DNA from: Halomonas sp. JB37 | GTDB lineage: Bacteria; Pseudomonadota; Gammaproteobacteria; Pseudomonadales; Halomonadaceae | NCBI RefSeq assembly: GCF_002332255.1 | Contig: NZ_NRGW01000001.1 | Coordinates: forward strand, 1,178,001-1,242,000 | Reading direction: 5' to 3' | DNA length: 64,000 nucleotides | In this document: one piece after another, positions 34,406 through 43,379 of the stretch | How positions within the stretch are numbered: the stretch's first letter is position 1 | How the letters are laid out: each line of letters begins with the position of its first letter | Notes under the pieces: model-generated | Databases searched by the model: none | Seen by the model: the letters and a program-made list of their open reading frames with translations, nothing else | What the model was told of the DNA's origin: nothing | Position numbers and translations under genes: made by a program

Positions 34406-35637
34406 CGGCTCTCGCCCTGCAGCTCGATGCGGCTCAGGCAGCGAACAATCAGCACCCAGGCCAGAATGCCGATTATCCAGGCGCCGCCGAACGTTGGTAA
34501 ATAACCAAAATGCTGCCCGAGGACGCCGACAATGCTGGCTCCAAGCATATTGGTCAGGCTCTCACAGCACTGCATAGTGGTGTAATCGGTGCCCGGTCGT
34601 TCAGGCGAGGCCCAGTTCATGAGTAGCGCCCAGACCGATACGTAGAATGCGCCTTCAAAAAGGCCCTGGAGGCCAAACAGCAGATAGTAGAGACGTAGTT
34701 CGTGCCAGCCTGATATTTCGAGCAGCAAGGCGACGCCGAGGAAAAGCATGGCCAGCGCACCTGCGATACCAACTGCGGATCGATTCCCACAGCGCCGGAC
34801 CAGGGGAATGCCGATCACGATACTCCCCAGTGCCATGAAAGTGAGATTACTGGCTTGTAGTGCCCCGGCGGTGGAAAGATCCAGCCCACGGTCGATCAGC
34901 CAGGCTTTGATCAGCGTCGAGACTGCGGTGCTGGCGAGCTTGAACGACATGGCGATGAGAATCGCGAAGATCAGATCATCATGCTGAAGTAGGTCCTTCA
35001 GCTTCACGACTGCCGTAGGCGTTTGTGGCTGATGCCGCCGCCAATCACGGCGTAGCCACAACGGTAGATAAAGCGCCAGCATCAGGACAGCGAACACCAG
35101 CATCAGGCCGCTCCAACCTAAATAGGGGTGGACGATAAGCAACCCCCCTCCGCCAGCGAGCATCCCCATGATGAATCCGCCGACTTGCATGGCATTGGCG
35201 GGGCCAGCTCCTTTTCCCTGTAGCCGGCTGACGGCATAGGCGTTGGTGGCGATGTCCTGCGTGGCGCAGATCAGATTCAGCCCGACAACGCCCATCAGAA
35301 TCAGCGCCAAGTCTGTCCTGAAGTCGAGTGTTGACATGCCTAGGCAGGCGATGGCCACGAGGGCCTGTGTGACAAACACCACTCTTGAGATCCCAGCCTT
35401 GCGACAGAGGTTGTCGATATGGCTGGCCCACAGGAATTTTAGTGCCCACGGAAGAAATGCAAGCCCGACCCATCCGATCTGTGCCATGCCATGACCGCTA
35501 TGGCGGATGAGCGTCGGGAGTGCCTCGAAAGCGAGCCCCATGGGTAACCCCTGGGCAAAATACATCAGTGCCAGGGCGAGGTAATCGCTGAGGCGTCGAT
35601 GGTGGACCGCCTCCCGCAGAGGGTGAGTATCAGACAC
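34402..35637 (-). CDS. MFS siderophore transporter (RhtX/FptX/YbtX-like)
   Basis: A 411-residue inner-membrane protein with about 12 hydrophobic helices. FAQGLPMGLAFEALPTL near the first helix and LICATQDIATNAYAV recall the RhtX/FptX and AmpG-like permeases. In pyochelin systems FptX takes the ferric complex across the inner membrane. Its place between the receptor gene and the ABC genes supports this role. It starts only a few bases after the receptor stop codon and ends overlapping the next gene. Confidence 0.82.
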   Translation of the reverse strand: MSDTHPLREAVHHRRLSDYLALALMYFAQGLPMGLAFEALPTLIRHSGHGMAQIGWVGLAFLPWALKFLWASHIDNLCRKAGISRVVFVTQALVAIACLGMSTLDFRTDLALILMGVVGLNLICATQDIATNAYAVSRLQGKGAGPANAMQVGGFIMGMLAGGGGLLIVHPYLGWSGLMLVFAVLMLALYLPLWLRRDWRRHQPQTPTAVVKLKDLLQHDDLIFAILIAMSFKLASTAVSTLIKAWLIDRGLDLSTAGALQASNLTFMALGSIVIGIPLVRRCGNRSAVGIAGALAMLFLGVALLLEISGWHELRLYYLLFGLQGLFEGAFYVSVWALLMNWASPERPGTDYTTMQCCESLTNMLGASIVGVLGQHFGYLPTFGGAWIIGILAWVLIVRCLSRIELQGESR

Positions 35638-35639
35638 TA

Positions 35640-37676
35640 TTAGAAGTCCATGCTCAGGCTGATGCCAACGGTTCGTGGAGCGCCGGCCACGAAGGTATCG
35701 CTGAGGGCACGGGTAAAATATGTCTCGTCCGAAAGATTTTTTCCATAAAGGCCGACAGCCCAGTTATCGAAGCGATAACCCACGTTGGCATCGATCAGGG
35801 TGAAGGCATCGTTGGTATGATGGCTATCGGGGTAGAGGAAGGACTGAGCCTGCCGGACTGCGGAGAGCCCCAATGACCAATGATCACTAGGCTCCCAGCG
35901 CGCCGAGATGCCCTGGCTGTTACGTGGTGCATTAGGGAACTGAGTGCCGGCGTAGTCAATGCCGCCCGTTGCGTACTCGTCGTACTCGGCTTCCACCCAG
36001 GCCGCAAATGCCTGGAGTTCTACGGAGTCCCAGGGGCGTAACGTGGCGCTAAGCTCCACGCCAGCATTATGCGACTTCCCCGCGTTGTCAGTCAGACTTT
36101 GGTTCTGGTCGCCAATGAGCACGACCTGCTGGTCGCGTAGTCGGGTATAGAACACGTTACCCTCAACTTCCCAGACCCCCTTGGCGTCACGTAGTCGATA
36201 GCCGAGCTCGGCGTAGTTGCCATACTCTGGTGCATAGGATTGACTCGCAGAGTCGGCATCAGTGGCATAAACGTTGAATCCAGAAGCCTTGTAGCCTCGA
36301 GCCAGGGTTAGCCAGGAATAATGACGATCATCAGGCTGGTATTCGAGGGTCAGTCGGGGTAGGACAACGGTGTCACGAACCTCGAGATTATCGAGGCGTT
36401 GCTGTTGAGAGAATCCGTCACCGGCTTGTAGACTCGTCCAGCCCATCTCTCGTCGATTATGCTCTGCGCGTAGCGCGGCAGCGATGCGCCATTCCGGCTG
36501 GAGGTGCCAGCCCAGCTCCCCGAAACCTGCTGCGGTATTGCCTGTCACATCCGCCGTGGTGGAGCTAACGAATGCTGGACCCATGTCGTACAAGTAGGGA
36601 GCTTCGCGTTCGAGATGGGACGCATAGCCACCCACCAGCCAGTCGAAATCGCCAGCAACGCCCGAGAGACGCGATTCGGCGCTGAACTGGCGTGTCTTCG
36701 CATCAAAACCGTTTTTGGCGCCCAAGGCTGAGTCCGGCATCCAGTAATTCCAGTTGCTCTGACTTCCACCTAATAGCACCACAAGATTGCGATCATTATC
36801 GAGCTTTCGGCGATATTCTCCCGACACTAGCGTGTACTCGATATCATTACGACCCGGTGTGGTGTTATCCGACTGATGATGGCTTGCCAATGATTGAGCA
36901 GTAAAGTAGTCATTGCCGCCGCGACTCTGAAAATGATGCAGCCCCAAACGCCATTCACCATCATTGTCATCGATGTGTAGCAGCTTGATTCGTCCAAAGC
37001 CACTGCGCCAATCGGCGCCCTCGTTATTCAGTCGCGCATTTTCGGTGTAGCCGTCGGACTCCTCTCCACCGGCGACCACGCGCACGGTGGTGCGATCACT
37101 GAGAGGGAGGTCGCCGGCGACTTCGACACGTTGGCGCTGATAGCTTCCATAGTCCAGTTGGAGATGCCCTCCCGCCTCGAATCCTGGATCCCGGCTGCGT
37201 AGTGCGACGACCCCCCCCATGCTGCCTTGCCCATACAAAGTGCTCTGTGGACCGCGCAGAATTTCAACTTGCTCCAGATCGAAAGGCTGGCCGAGCGCCA
37301 TCCCTGTGACGGGAATGCCGTCAATGAAAGTGCTGGTGCTGGTGCTATCGGATTCGTCGTCTGAAAACCCCAGGCCGCGAATAGTCAATTGGGGTGTGCT
37401 TGGCGCATACGCAGTGAGATAAGTATTCGGCGTACGTACGGCAATATCGCCCATATTCTCGTAGCGATAGGTTTCGAGCGGGCCGCTGTCGATAATGCTA
37501 ACACCGTTAGGTGTGTCGAATCTGGTAGTCCCCTGCTTGGATGCCGTCACGTTCAGTACCGGCAATACCGCGGGGGCGTCTCGCTCTGCAGAATCATTCA
37601 CGTTCTGGGCTAGGGCAAGACTGGGGATACAGTGGGCAACGATCAGCAGGGCTCTGGAGAGTGGGGTACGGCGCAT
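35640..37676 (-). CDS. TonB-dependent ferric-siderophore receptor (FyuA/FptA-like)
   Basis: 678 residues. A signal peptide (about 1-23, ending SLALAQ) is followed by the TonB box and plug region (LNVTASKQG, SIIDSGPL, QLTIRGLG, VEILRGPQSTLYGQGSMGG), then a long beta-barrel ending in the aromatic C-terminal strand (VGISLSMDF). The segment ARGYKASGFNVYA resembles FyuA. The ATG at 37676 is chosen because it gives a proper signal peptide and has AGGA 8 bases upstream; a start at 37706 would add 10 residues. It is the first gene of the - strand transport operon, with a Fur-like box upstream. An 8-C run lies at 37211-37218. Confidence 0.92.
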   Translation of the reverse strand: MRRTPLSRALLIVAHCIPSLALAQNVNDSAERDAPAVLPVLNVTASKQGTTRFDTPNGVSIIDSGPLETYRYENMGDIAVRTPNTYLTAYAPSTPQLTIRGLGFSDDESDSTSTSTFIDGIPVTGMALGQPFDLEQVEILRGPQSTLYGQGSMGGVVALRSRDPGFEAGGHLQLDYGSYQRQRVEVAGDLPLSDRTTVRVVAGGEESDGYTENARLNNEGADWRSGFGRIKLLHIDDNDGEWRLGLHHFQSRGGNDYFTAQSLASHHQSDNTTPGRNDIEYTLVSGEYRRKLDNDRNLVVLLGGSQSNWNYWMPDSALGAKNGFDAKTRQFSAESRLSGVAGDFDWLVGGYASHLEREAPYLYDMGPAFVSSTTADVTGNTAAGFGELGWHLQPEWRIAAALRAEHNRREMGWTSLQAGDGFSQQQRLDNLEVRDTVVLPRLTLEYQPDDRHYSWLTLARGYKASGFNVYATDADSASQSYAPEYGNYAELGYRLRDAKGVWEVEGNVFYTRLRDQQVVLIGDQNQSLTDNAGKSHNAGVELSATLRPWDSVELQAFAAWVEAEYDEYATGGIDYAGTQFPNAPRNSQGISARWEPSDHWSLGLSAVRQAQSFLYPDSHHTNDAFTLIDANVGYRFDNWAVGLYGKNLSDETYFTRALSDTFVAGAPRTVGISLSMDF

Positions 37677-37716
37677 GGTGGGATCCTGGAGGGTAAAGGC
37701 CAACAATACCTTGCAT

Positions 37717-37735
37717 AATATTGATTCTCATTTAT
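37717..37735 (-). promoter_or_regulatory. Candidate Fur box between receptor and regulator genes
   Basis: AATATTGATTCTCATTTAT matches 13 of 19 Fur-consensus positions (the TGATT-TCATT core is kept). It lies about 41 bases before the receptor start and 64 before the regulator start, so it could control both divergent genes. Confidence 0.55.
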
Positions 37736-37798
37736 AGTTCTACTCCAAGCAGCCACTTAAATGCCCTCATCGGTATTTTACTCACCAGGATTTCCTTG

Positions 37799-38719
37799 AT
37801 GTCTGAATTGAGAGTTGTCGACCTTACGGGTTTGTCGCCGGTGGACTTCTTGGGGAAAAAACGGATATGGCCGGGCACACCTCAAAAAATGGGGGCCTAT
37901 ATGAGCGATTCGGGACTGCAGAGCTTTGCGAGCCGCCGTGACTATATTGGCCCGGTTGATATCACCGTGTGCGATTCGGATCCTCGCATTCATCTCAGCG
38001 TGTGGCTGTGTGATGGCGTGGAAATCCGCGCCGGCGGGGTGGCAAGAACTATCAATGGATTAGATTCAGTTGCCGGGTATCTGCCCGGCATTCCAATAGA
38101 AACTCGCGTCCAGGGTAAGGCACATCATGTTGGCTTGATGTTCAGCCCCGATACCTTGCGTACGCTTGCAGGTGATGATGGTGAAAGGTTCTTCGAGAGG
38201 CTGCACCGACATGCCGGATTGCATATTGCCCCTTGTGACTCACAGACCCTGCGAACGGCGCACGAATTGGACCAACTGCTTCTCTCAACAAGTCCGGCCA
38301 AGTTATTATGTGAAGCCAAGAGCTTGGAGTTGTTGGGTTGTTTCCTATTGCGACAGCAATCCTGTGCTGCTATCAGTAAGGCGGATAAAGAGCGCCTACG
38401 GCACGCAAGGGAATTATTGTTGAGCGATATTGCCAGCCCCCCTACGACTGCCGAACTCGCACGTGCCAGCGGAATCAATACACTAAAACTGAAACGCGGC
38501 TTCAAGGTTTTGTACGGTTTTCCTATCCACACGTTTTATCAAAAAGAGCGTATGCGAATAGCCTGGGAACGGGTGCATGAAGGAGAGATGAGTATCACGG
38601 AAATCGGGGCGTCAGTGGGATATCATAATCTAAGCCACTTCAGCGCGGCTTTTGTACGACAGTTCGGTATGTTACCGAGCACTGCAAGAAAGCTCGCAAG
38701 AACCTTCCTTGTCGAGTGA
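37799..38719 (+). CDS. AraC-family siderophore regulator (PchR/YbtA-like)
   Basis: 306 residues: an N-terminal ligand-binding region and a C-terminal pair of helix-turn-helix motifs (TTAELARASGINTLKLKRGF and ITEIGASVGYHNLSHFSAAF). The pattern FKVLYGFPIHTFYQKERM is typical of the PchR/YbtA group, which senses the ferric siderophore and activates biosynthesis and uptake genes. AGGA lies 8 bases before the ATG at 37799. It is transcribed away from the receptor gene. Confidence 0.88.
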   Translation: MSELRVVDLTGLSPVDFLGKKRIWPGTPQKMGAYMSDSGLQSFASRRDYIGPVDITVCDSDPRIHLSVWLCDGVEIRAGGVARTINGLDSVAGYLPGIPIETRVQGKAHHVGLMFSPDTLRTLAGDDGERFFERLHRHAGLHIAPCDSQTLRTAHELDQLLLSTSPAKLLCEAKSLELLGCFLLRQQSCAAISKADKERLRHARELLLSDIASPPTTAELARASGINTLKLKRGFKVLYGFPIHTFYQKERMRIAWERVHEGEMSITEIGASVGYHNLSHFSAAFVRQFGMLPSTARKLARTFLVE

Positions 38720-38758
38720 GATATTTCGTTGCAATATGCCCTCAAAAATCTGAGATAT

Positions 38759-39526
38759 TCAGGATGGCGCACTCGGAATTTTTTCAATGGCAACGACGCT
38801 AAAAATCAGGTCATTGACCCAATTAAAATAGGCATCAAATCGATAAGGGGACAGCCACTGAAGCCCCTGGCCGGGGTTGACGCGTAAGCTGGCCTGACCG
38901 CTTCGGTCCCAGTGTGTGATTTCCATCTCCTTGAAGTCAAGCCGCTGTTTTATTGATGGATAGAGCGCCTTGAAAAGACTTTCTTTGAGAGAAAATGCTG
39001 ATGCAATAAAAGCTTCTGAGCTATCTGTTTTGCTCTTCCCCAGGTGTCGTCGTTCGCTGGTGGTTAAAATTTCATAACTGATTTCTGAAGCTTCCAATAG
39101 GGTCAGTTTCCTCTCTATATCGATTCCTATCCCCATATAACGTTGCCGCGGGGCGGCTATCGCCGCCGCGTACCCATTGCTGTGACTAATGGAGCCTACG
39201 TAGCTGTCCGGCCAGAATGGGGCACCATCAATATCGATACCAGGTGCGGCAAGCGATGGGTCGAATTTATGCAGCGCCCCGCGAGCACAGAGCCTTCCAG
39301 CGAGGAATTCGGCTTGACGCTTTCGGGCAGCCGACTGCAACGTCGGTGGCATTGTTATGTTGCACGCTTCCGGGTCTTGCACACTGAAATCCTGGGGGGC
39401 AAAGCGGTATGCGACAAGGTGAACATCACGCCAATGCATCGGCCAAGGCCAGAAATTAGCTAAGGGAGTGCAGAAGCTAGGGTGAAGGGAAGATGAAAAA
39501 TGTGACTTGATAAGGCGTTGTGTCAT
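38759..39526 (-). CDS. 4'-phosphopantetheinyl transferase (EntD/Sfp-like)
   Basis: 255 residues. The motifs are RKRQAEFLAGRLCA, GSISHSNGYAAA, the Mg site GIGIDIER and the CoA-binding FSLKESLFKALYP. It should convert the apo carrier domains of the NRPS (Ser45, 1106, 2151, 3198) to their active form. The start is uncertain: an in-frame ATG at 39439 (MHWRDVHLVAYRF) would fit family length as well, and neither has a clear ribosome site. Its DNA is more AT-rich than the NRPS gene. It is convergent with the regulator gene. Confidence 0.88.
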   Translation of the reverse strand: MTQRLIKSHFSSSLHPSFCTPLANFWPWPMHWRDVHLVAYRFAPQDFSVQDPEACNITMPPTLQSAARKRQAEFLAGRLCARGALHKFDPSLAAPGIDIDGAPFWPDSYVGSISHSNGYAAAIAAPRQRYMGIGIDIERKLTLLEASEISYEILTTSERRHLGKSKTDSSEAFIASAFSLKESLFKALYPSIKQRLDFKEMEITHWDRSGQASLRVNPGQGLQWLSPYRFDAYFNWVNDLIFSVVAIEKIPSAPS

Positions 39527-39728
39527 AAGGATATTTTATCTAATTAGGATGATTTATAGTTAAGTTTATTTTGGATTTGCTACTTTTTTAGCGAGATCAG
39601 CCGGCGAGCATAACCCCGGACTTGACCCAGGAGTGTCACAAGGATTTCCTTCAGGAAACGGAAAAGACGATCAGTAAGTCACTGATAGACTGTAGTGGTC
39701 AACTAGTCCCGGGCAGTAATTTAAGATT
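39527..39728. other. AT-rich non-coding stretch upstream of the PPTase gene
   Basis: No gene is visible. The first ~70 bases are very AT-rich and probably hold the promoter of the PPTase gene. The rest shows no frame that I recognise. Confidence 0.3.
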
Positions 39729-39799
39729 TGGAGTGCCCCAGATTTCCGGACACGTCGAAGCCTCACGCTAAGGGTGTCTAGAATACTCGGGGCGATTCA
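39729..39799. mobile_element. Possible IS3-family terminal-repeat relic
   Basis: TGGAGTGCCCC...GGACAC (39729-39753) faces, in inverted orientation, TGAATCGCCCC...AGACAC read on the minus strand (39799-39774). Both look like IS3-type ends, and only about 20 bases lie between them. This could be an IS with its interior deleted. No target duplication is evident. Confidence 0.35.
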
Positions 39800-39891
39800 C
39801 CATTGCGTCCGACACAGCCGCGCCGCGACTGGGCGGGAGGATTGCCGAGGATGAAACGCCTGCATAATCCACGCGCCGACTCATTGTGCAT

Positions 39892-40416
39892 CTAACGTAT
39901 GTATAACTGTAAATGACTGTTCTTTAACTGCATGGACATCCATGGGCTGATTAGTCTTGGCGCATGCGCTACGAGTTCCAGTACCAGCCTGTAATGAACC
40001 CACTGGTAGTCCATTGCTTCATCAGGATTGAGTACGGGTGTTGTACTGGTTTTTGCAATAAAAACAGGGCAATACTCATTCTCTTTTATGCCGTTTGTAT
40101 CTGTCGCTTCATATCTGAAAGAGTTGTCGATAAGCTGAATATCTTGAGCGTCTATGCCTAGTTCCCATTGGCCACGCCGATGCACCGCTGAAGATAGCGA
40201 TTCATCTGGCAATGGGTGGCCACAAAATGAGTTACTCCACACCCCCGGCCATGCTTTCTTGTTTAGTGATCTACGGGTCATCAGTAGCTCGTTCTTGTCA
40301 TTCAGCAGGTAGCAGGAAAACGCCAAGTGTAAGGGTGTATTCGTGGTATGTACTTTGCTTTTAGGCATTACGCCACAGGGGGCAAGGCTTTCATTCAACA
40401 GCACAACTTGTTCCAT
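39892..40416 (-). CDS. idi: Isopentenyl-diphosphate delta-isomerase, type I
   Basis: A 174-residue NUDIX-fold enzyme interconverting IPP and DMAPP. Catalytic Cys lies in NSFCGHP and catalytic Glu in NEYCPVF, with TRRSLNKKAWPGVW before them. The NUDIX helix is altered (AVHRRGQWELGI) but keeps the key acidic pattern. The length is slightly short but within the family range. Gammaproteobacteria with the MEP pathway do not strictly need this gene; it is often tied to carotenoid clusters. The broken prenyltransferase gene upstream suggests a lost isoprenoid locus. Confidence 0.9.
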   Translation of the reverse strand: MEQVVLLNESLAPCGVMPKSKVHTTNTPLHLAFSCYLLNDKNELLMTRRSLNKKAWPGVWSNSFCGHPLPDESLSSAVHRRGQWELGIDAQDIQLIDNSFRYEATDTNGIKENEYCPVFIAKTSTTPVLNPDEAMDYQWVHYRLVLELVAHAPRLISPWMSMQLKNSHLQLYIR

Positions 40417-40542
40417 GGAGTTTCCTTAGAATGAGTAGGTTATGAAGGATGCACAAATAACGGTGTACCAGTATTCCACTAGCCGGAACGACAGGTGATC
40501 GTGATCGCGCGATGGGTTTCTTCTGAACATACGGACAACGAT

Positions 40543-41010
40543 TCACAAAAGGAGGGCAGCGCTAGTCAGCTCGAAACCAAGACTCGCGAGTGGGAGTGGA
40601 GCGCCAGGTGGACGATTAAATATCGCGACGTGGGCTATAAGAAGATAGACAAGACAGACCTGAGCAATGCTTAGGCGTGGTCTGCGGGCACCGATCCGAA
40701 TGGGTAGCGTTACCCTGCCAACTCTTCTGTCCCCTTCAACATCGCGGAAATCCTGAATCCCGAAGAGCAATGTCATCATTATAAATATGTTAAGTAGCCA
40801 CACTCCAATATCTAGCAGAGGTACGCCTGCGATGATGGCGGCTGGAAGCTGGGTTTGTATGCCAATACTGACCAATAAACACTTGAGTCACCAATGTCTA
40901 CGACAGCCAGTATAGCTATAGAGCCAAGCGAGGCCAAATCATAGCAGTGCCCATCGCTCTACATTGAGTAGAAAGGCATAAGCGATGAAAGGCGCAGAGA
41001 TGATAACGGC
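40543..41010 (-). pseudogene. UbiA-family prenyltransferase remnant
   Basis: The readable part (40875-40543) carries the second Asp-rich motif region of UbiA enzymes (IQDFRDVEGDRRVGRVTLP) and following membrane helices. Further upstream on the minus strand another hydrophobic stretch (VIISAPFIAYAFLL, near 41010-40950) is in a frame broken by stops. The N-terminal half with the first Asp motif is not found. It may have belonged with idi to a carotenoid or other isoprenoid pathway. Confidence 0.6.
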
Positions 41011-41350
41011 GCGTTTTTCCCCTGTTTTAGTGTAATGGCGCCTGCAGGTAGCGGTCTCTCGGGTTTGTGGATCCTATCTTCTTCTTATGCCAAAAATTTG
41101 GCTGTTTATCTCGAATACATCAATAAATAAGGAAAAGTAGCTACAAGCAATTGTCGTGTTGGCGATTATTAATGATGGTGGTTGATTTGTCGCAACATTT
41201 AAGCCAAATGAGAATAGCGTCAGTGGGGAAGCTGTCGTCCATATGTCGGTGCGAATGAATCGCCAGGAAAGCCATGCTTCAAAAAACGGGGTTCACCGCT
41301 TTGATGTAATCTCTATAGCTACTTGATTAATTTGATAAATATCTTTATTC
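41011..41350. other. Non-coding, decayed stretch
   Basis: No convincing gene. It is moderately AT-rich with short broken frames. It ends with ATAGCT about 43 bases before the tRNA-Thr-like segment, which might be a worn 5' half of that tRNA. Confidence 0.3.
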
Positions 41351-41460
41351 GTAATCAATAGCTCCTGGGTTCGGTTCCTAGTGTCCAACACTTAAAATGG
41401 ATAAAAGAAAAGCATTAGAGAGTTCAAAAGTGCTATCTGAAAAAAAATGGCTTTTTTGTA
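41351..41460 (+). pseudogene. Degenerate tRNA-Thr 3' half with its downstream flank
   Basis: Bases 41351-41385 match tRNA-Thr bases 2183-2217 at 29 of 35 positions without gaps, including GTAATCA, GGGTTCG and GTGTC. With a 3-base shift the likeness continues past the tRNA end (TAAAAG, TTAGAGA, AAAAG) to a GGCTTTTTTG tail like the real terminator. It may be an old attachment-site copy or a decayed tRNA gene duplicate. Confidence 0.6.
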
Positions 41461-41559
41461 TTTAAGACTTCTATAAGGCACCTCTTTTATCCATGTCCAT
41501 CATGTTAATAGGCTTGTTTTTAATATAATTATATTGTCCCTAATGTAATGAAGTTGTTG

Positions 41560-42015
41560 TTAAAAAAGATGCACTGCTTCAAAGCTGGCAAGCTGTTCGT
41601 CACTATCTCCGAATAGTATCAACTTATTTCCATTCACCTCCCACTCCACAACCTGCCTGAGAGCGACCAATAAAGCGTGCTCGGTTTCCATTTGCTGTGC
41701 GGGGCAGGCCATCATGGTGGTGGCGATTTGGCTGAATGTGATGTGCTTATTCTCAAGATGGTAACTGCCCATCAGCGTATTGCAGCCGGTAGCACCCGCC
41801 AGACGCGAAGCATCTTGGTGAAGAACCAGGTGGGCTTCACGGACATTCTCTCGCGTCACGACAGACTGGTCGCCTAACGTGGCAAGCTTCCAATACGTAT
41901 TGATCAACGATTCATTAGGCATTGTGGCAGGTGGCTGAGTATTCATCGCAGCTGTGCAGCCTGCCGTTATTAGTAGCGTGCCGGTCAACCAGTAACGCGC
42001 TAATGGGTGTTTCAA
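41560..42015 (-). CDS. META-domain (HslJ-like) putative lipoprotein
   Basis: 151 residues. The N-terminus looks like a lipoprotein signal (LLITAGC, lipidated Cys near residue 19, though the -3 position is Thr rather than Leu/Val/Ile). The rest is a META domain: YWKLATLGD, GATGCNTLMGSYHLE, ATTMMACPAQQ and a WEVNGNKLILFG strand. The role of such envelope proteins is not well defined; HslJ is linked to heat and novobiocin tolerance in E. coli. The neighbourhood is AT-rich and decayed, but this frame is intact. Confidence 0.75.
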   Translation of the reverse strand: MKHPLARYWLTGTLLITAGCTAAMNTQPPATMPNESLINTYWKLATLGDQSVVTRENVREAHLVLHQDASRLAGATGCNTLMGSYHLENKHITFSQIATTMMACPAQQMETEHALLVALRQVVEWEVNGNKLILFGDSDEQLASFEAVHLF

Positions 42016-42279
42016 TGTGTTATTCCTTGTTCAATTATTTACAAAGGTTATTACCATTTTCGTTAAATAAAATTACTTCAGTAGCGCTTAATAGTCTGGA
42101 TGTTGCTTAAAAAAGCATCCTTCAGTTTTTTTCATGTAACCTACATTATCAAACCGGTAACCGCTCCTTGCGAGGAAACTTTAGTCAACTAGGCTGCCCT
42201 CTGTAGAGTATCTTAATTGTGCATTTATAAATATGTAAAGAGTTCGATCTGTAACCTAATCATACAAGGAGTGGATTAG

Positions 42280-43261
42280 ATGACAGTCAAAAGCACACCG
42301 CTAAATTCTGTAACCGCCCATAAGCTCTATAGCGAAATGGCCGATACACCTAATGTTCACGGCAAACAGGCTGAACGCACACAGGCACAAGATCCTTACC
42401 CGTCGCGCTTGGCTTATATGCCCGAGAAGCGCTGCAGCCGCGCCAAGATGCGGTCGTTAAGGGGCACCAGTTGCCTGGCCCCTTAAGTCAGGCACAGCTC
42501 GATGAGTTCGAGCGTAAAGGTTTTTTATTCATCCCTAATCTCATTGAAGGTACTGAGCTTGATGAACTGCGCCGGAAAATGCAGGTGCTAATGAGTAACG
42601 ATGACTATCGTAATGAGGACTTCATTACTGAGCCAGCGAGCCAGGAAATTTGTTCACTGTTTGCGGTACATTTCCTGTCTGAGCGCTTAGGTAAGCTGGC
42701 GAGCGATGAGCGGGTCGCGGGCGCAGTGCGCCAAATTATTGGCGACGACCCTTATGTGCATCAGTCTCGAATCAATTATAAACCGGGGTTTGCCGGTAAA
42801 GGCTTTAACTGGCACTCCGATTTCGAGACGTGGCACTCTGAAGATGGCATGCCCGCGATGCATGTGGTTAGTGCATCGCTGATTCTGACCAACAACCATG
42901 AGTTCAACGGCCCATTAATGCTGATCCCTGGCTCACTCAATAAGTTTTTGCCATGCCAGGGGGAGACGCCGGAAGATAACCATAAAAGCTCACTGAAAGC
43001 CCAGGAAGTGGGGGGGGGCGAGCCCTGAAGCGCTTTCACTGAGTGAGTGGCTGAACACGGTATTGAAGCACCCAAGGGTAAAGCCGGTGGCTTATTACTC
43101 TGCATGCCTCGAATGCTAATCTGTCGCCAGACCCGCGTAGCAACGTGTTCTTTGTGTTTAATCGTTCCGATAATTGCTGTGGTGAACCTTATGCGGCGGC
43201 TAAGCAGCGCCCGGATTTTCTGGCCCACAACCCGAGTAAGCAGGCGCAGCAACATCGATAA
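42280..43261 (+). pseudogene. ectD: Ectoine hydroxylase gene, broken
   Basis: The pieces of an EctD dioxygenase are readable in order but in different frames. The N-terminal part to DPYPSRL is in one frame; the large middle (42471 onward: LSQAQLDEFERKGFLF, iron ligands in FNWHSDFETWH, SLKAQEVG) is in another. After a run of nine G (43010-43018) the frame changes. A short deletion near 43103 removes about four residues before LHASNANL, and the end (SNVFFVFNRSDN, AKQRPDFLAHNP) is in a third frame stopping at 43261. At least three lesions exist, so no active enzyme is made unless an assembly error is involved. Confidence 0.85.
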
Positions 43262-43379
43262 TAGTCGTAGGGAGGATAAATTCATGGCTGAAGGGTGTGG
43301 AACCTTAGTATAGGTGGGGTAAACTGTTGCGCCTGTCGTTACGAAAGCGACACGCATAATGAGAAGGAGAATACCCGCC

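Noticed and set aside
40543..40875. A complete small membrane protein gene
   Set aside because: The sequence is the second half of a UbiA enzyme, and upstream homologous text is out of frame, so it is a remnant.
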